Positions 63,711 through 64,000 of a stretch of 64,000 nucleotides of DNA are shown here, one piece after another. The notes under the pieces are model-generated. The model was not told where the DNA came from, did no database searches, and was given only the letters and a program-made list of their open reading frames with translations. Source of the DNA: Sphingobacteriales bacterium. GTDB taxonomy: Bacteria; Bacteroidota; Bacteroidia; Chitinophagales; UBA2359. The translations under genes and the position numbers were made by a program. The stretch covers positions 3,906,001 to 3,970,000 of the forward strand of contig CP064999.1 in the NCBI GenBank assembly GCA_016700115.1, read 5' to 3'. Positions within the stretch are counted from its first letter, which is position 1; each line of letters begins with the position of its first letter.

Positions 63711-64000
63711 ATGAAAAAGTATTTTTTTATATTTTCGTTGTTGCTTACAGGCTTTTTAGGAATACAAGCTCAACCCACCGGGTTACACCCATGCGGAACA
63801 GAAAATCATCCGCCTAAGATGTTGGATTGGTTGCGCAATAACCGTCAAAACCCCACACATTACCGCGATCAGATGACCGACCCGGTTTATATTCCGGTTA
63901 AATTTCACCTTGTCGGAACTACACAGGGAACGGGTTATTATCAGGCGGTTGATGTGTTCAGATTAGTTTGTGATTTGAACGAACAATATACCGGAGTTGG
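63711..64000 (+). CDS. Secreted M43-type (pappalysin-like) metalloprotease, partial
   Basis: Only the first 96 codons are in the window; the gene runs off the right edge. A signal peptide (MKKYFFIFSLLLTGFLGIQA) is followed by HPCGTENHPPKMLDWLRNN and VYIPVKFHLVGTTQGTGYYQAVDVFRLVCDLNEQY, the usual beginning of secreted Bacteroidota proteins with an M43/pappalysin-like domain and often a T9SS tail. The catalytic HExxH motif would lie beyond the window, so the family call rests on the N-terminal pattern alone. The IS256 element ends 60 bp upstream and may have altered its promoter. Confidence 0.6.
   Translation, partial: MKKYFFIFSLLLTGFLGIQAQPTGLHPCGTENHPPKMLDWLRNNRQNPTHYRDQMTDPVYIPVKFHLVGTTQGTGYYQAVDVFRLVCDLNEQYTGV

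Overview
The window reads as a chromosome segment of a low-GC member of the Bacteroidota, probably near Saprospiria/Chitinophagia. Four observations support this. Promoters follow the TTG-N19-TAnnTTTG pattern. There are type IX secretion (T9SS) hallmarks: a CHU_C sorting domain, a PorE-like OmpA lipoprotein and a sortilin-like YTN propeller protein. The small ribosomal protein bTHX is encoded beside tmRNA. TonB-dependent receptor, ECF-type sigma and lipoprotein genes look typical of the phylum. The exact genus cannot be read from the sequence.

Layout. 0-3 kb: a partial aldo/keto reductase, a short transaldolase, tmRNA, bTHX and a Cys-rich lipoprotein. 3-8 kb: a leftward purine operon, purC(E)-purD-purN-purF, whose first gene carries a decayed PurE-like tail. 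8-12.4 kb: a signalling module of nicotinamidase-like hydrolase plus vWA protein, then PP2C phosphatase plus protein kinase, with GTGT-N7/9-ACAC palindromes in front of both transcription units. 12.4-24 kb: trmD, an FtsE-type ATPase, PPK2, a GNAT protein, an acyl-CoA synthetase, a Crp/Fnr regulator, a PAP2 phosphatase, a TonB receptor and a sigma factor with its membrane partner. 24-43.7 kb: a LysM giant, a YTN-type propeller protein with a peroxiredoxin, a 1288-aa T9SS cargo protein, a PorE-like protein, small lipoproteins, pdhB and a TraB/GumN protein.

43.9-56.6 kb is one CRISPR array of about 171 repeats of 37 bp with no cas gene in the window. Three features agree on a leftward transcription direction with the leader at the right end: the degenerate left terminal repeat, a short hairpin directly before an ATTGCGAC 8-nt tag, and Bacteroidota -7 boxes in the AT-rich right flank. 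The array records its own rearrangements: block duplications, a triplicated spacer, a chimeric spacer joined at 4-nt microhomology, and a leader-proximal partial repeat. Some spacers are informative about targets: a tRNA 3' end, opposite-strand pairs, and spacers that are themselves tandem repeats.

56.8-64 kb: oligopeptidase B, a run of about 72 heptanucleotides, argS, a 21-bp minisatellite, an IS256-family element containing a 42-bp perfect palindrome, and the start of a secreted protein resembling M43 metalloproteases.

A pattern outside the usual feature lists is a set of intergenic minisatellites in strict 21-bp or 41-bp register (15.2, 27.6 and 61.8 kb). All three lie between divergently transcribed genes. 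A smaller 21-bp array sits at 59.8 kb, and one CRISPR spacer has the same 21-nt period. Two of the arrays, 46 kb apart, spell the same codon-level pattern (H-x-C-x4)n on the minus strand.
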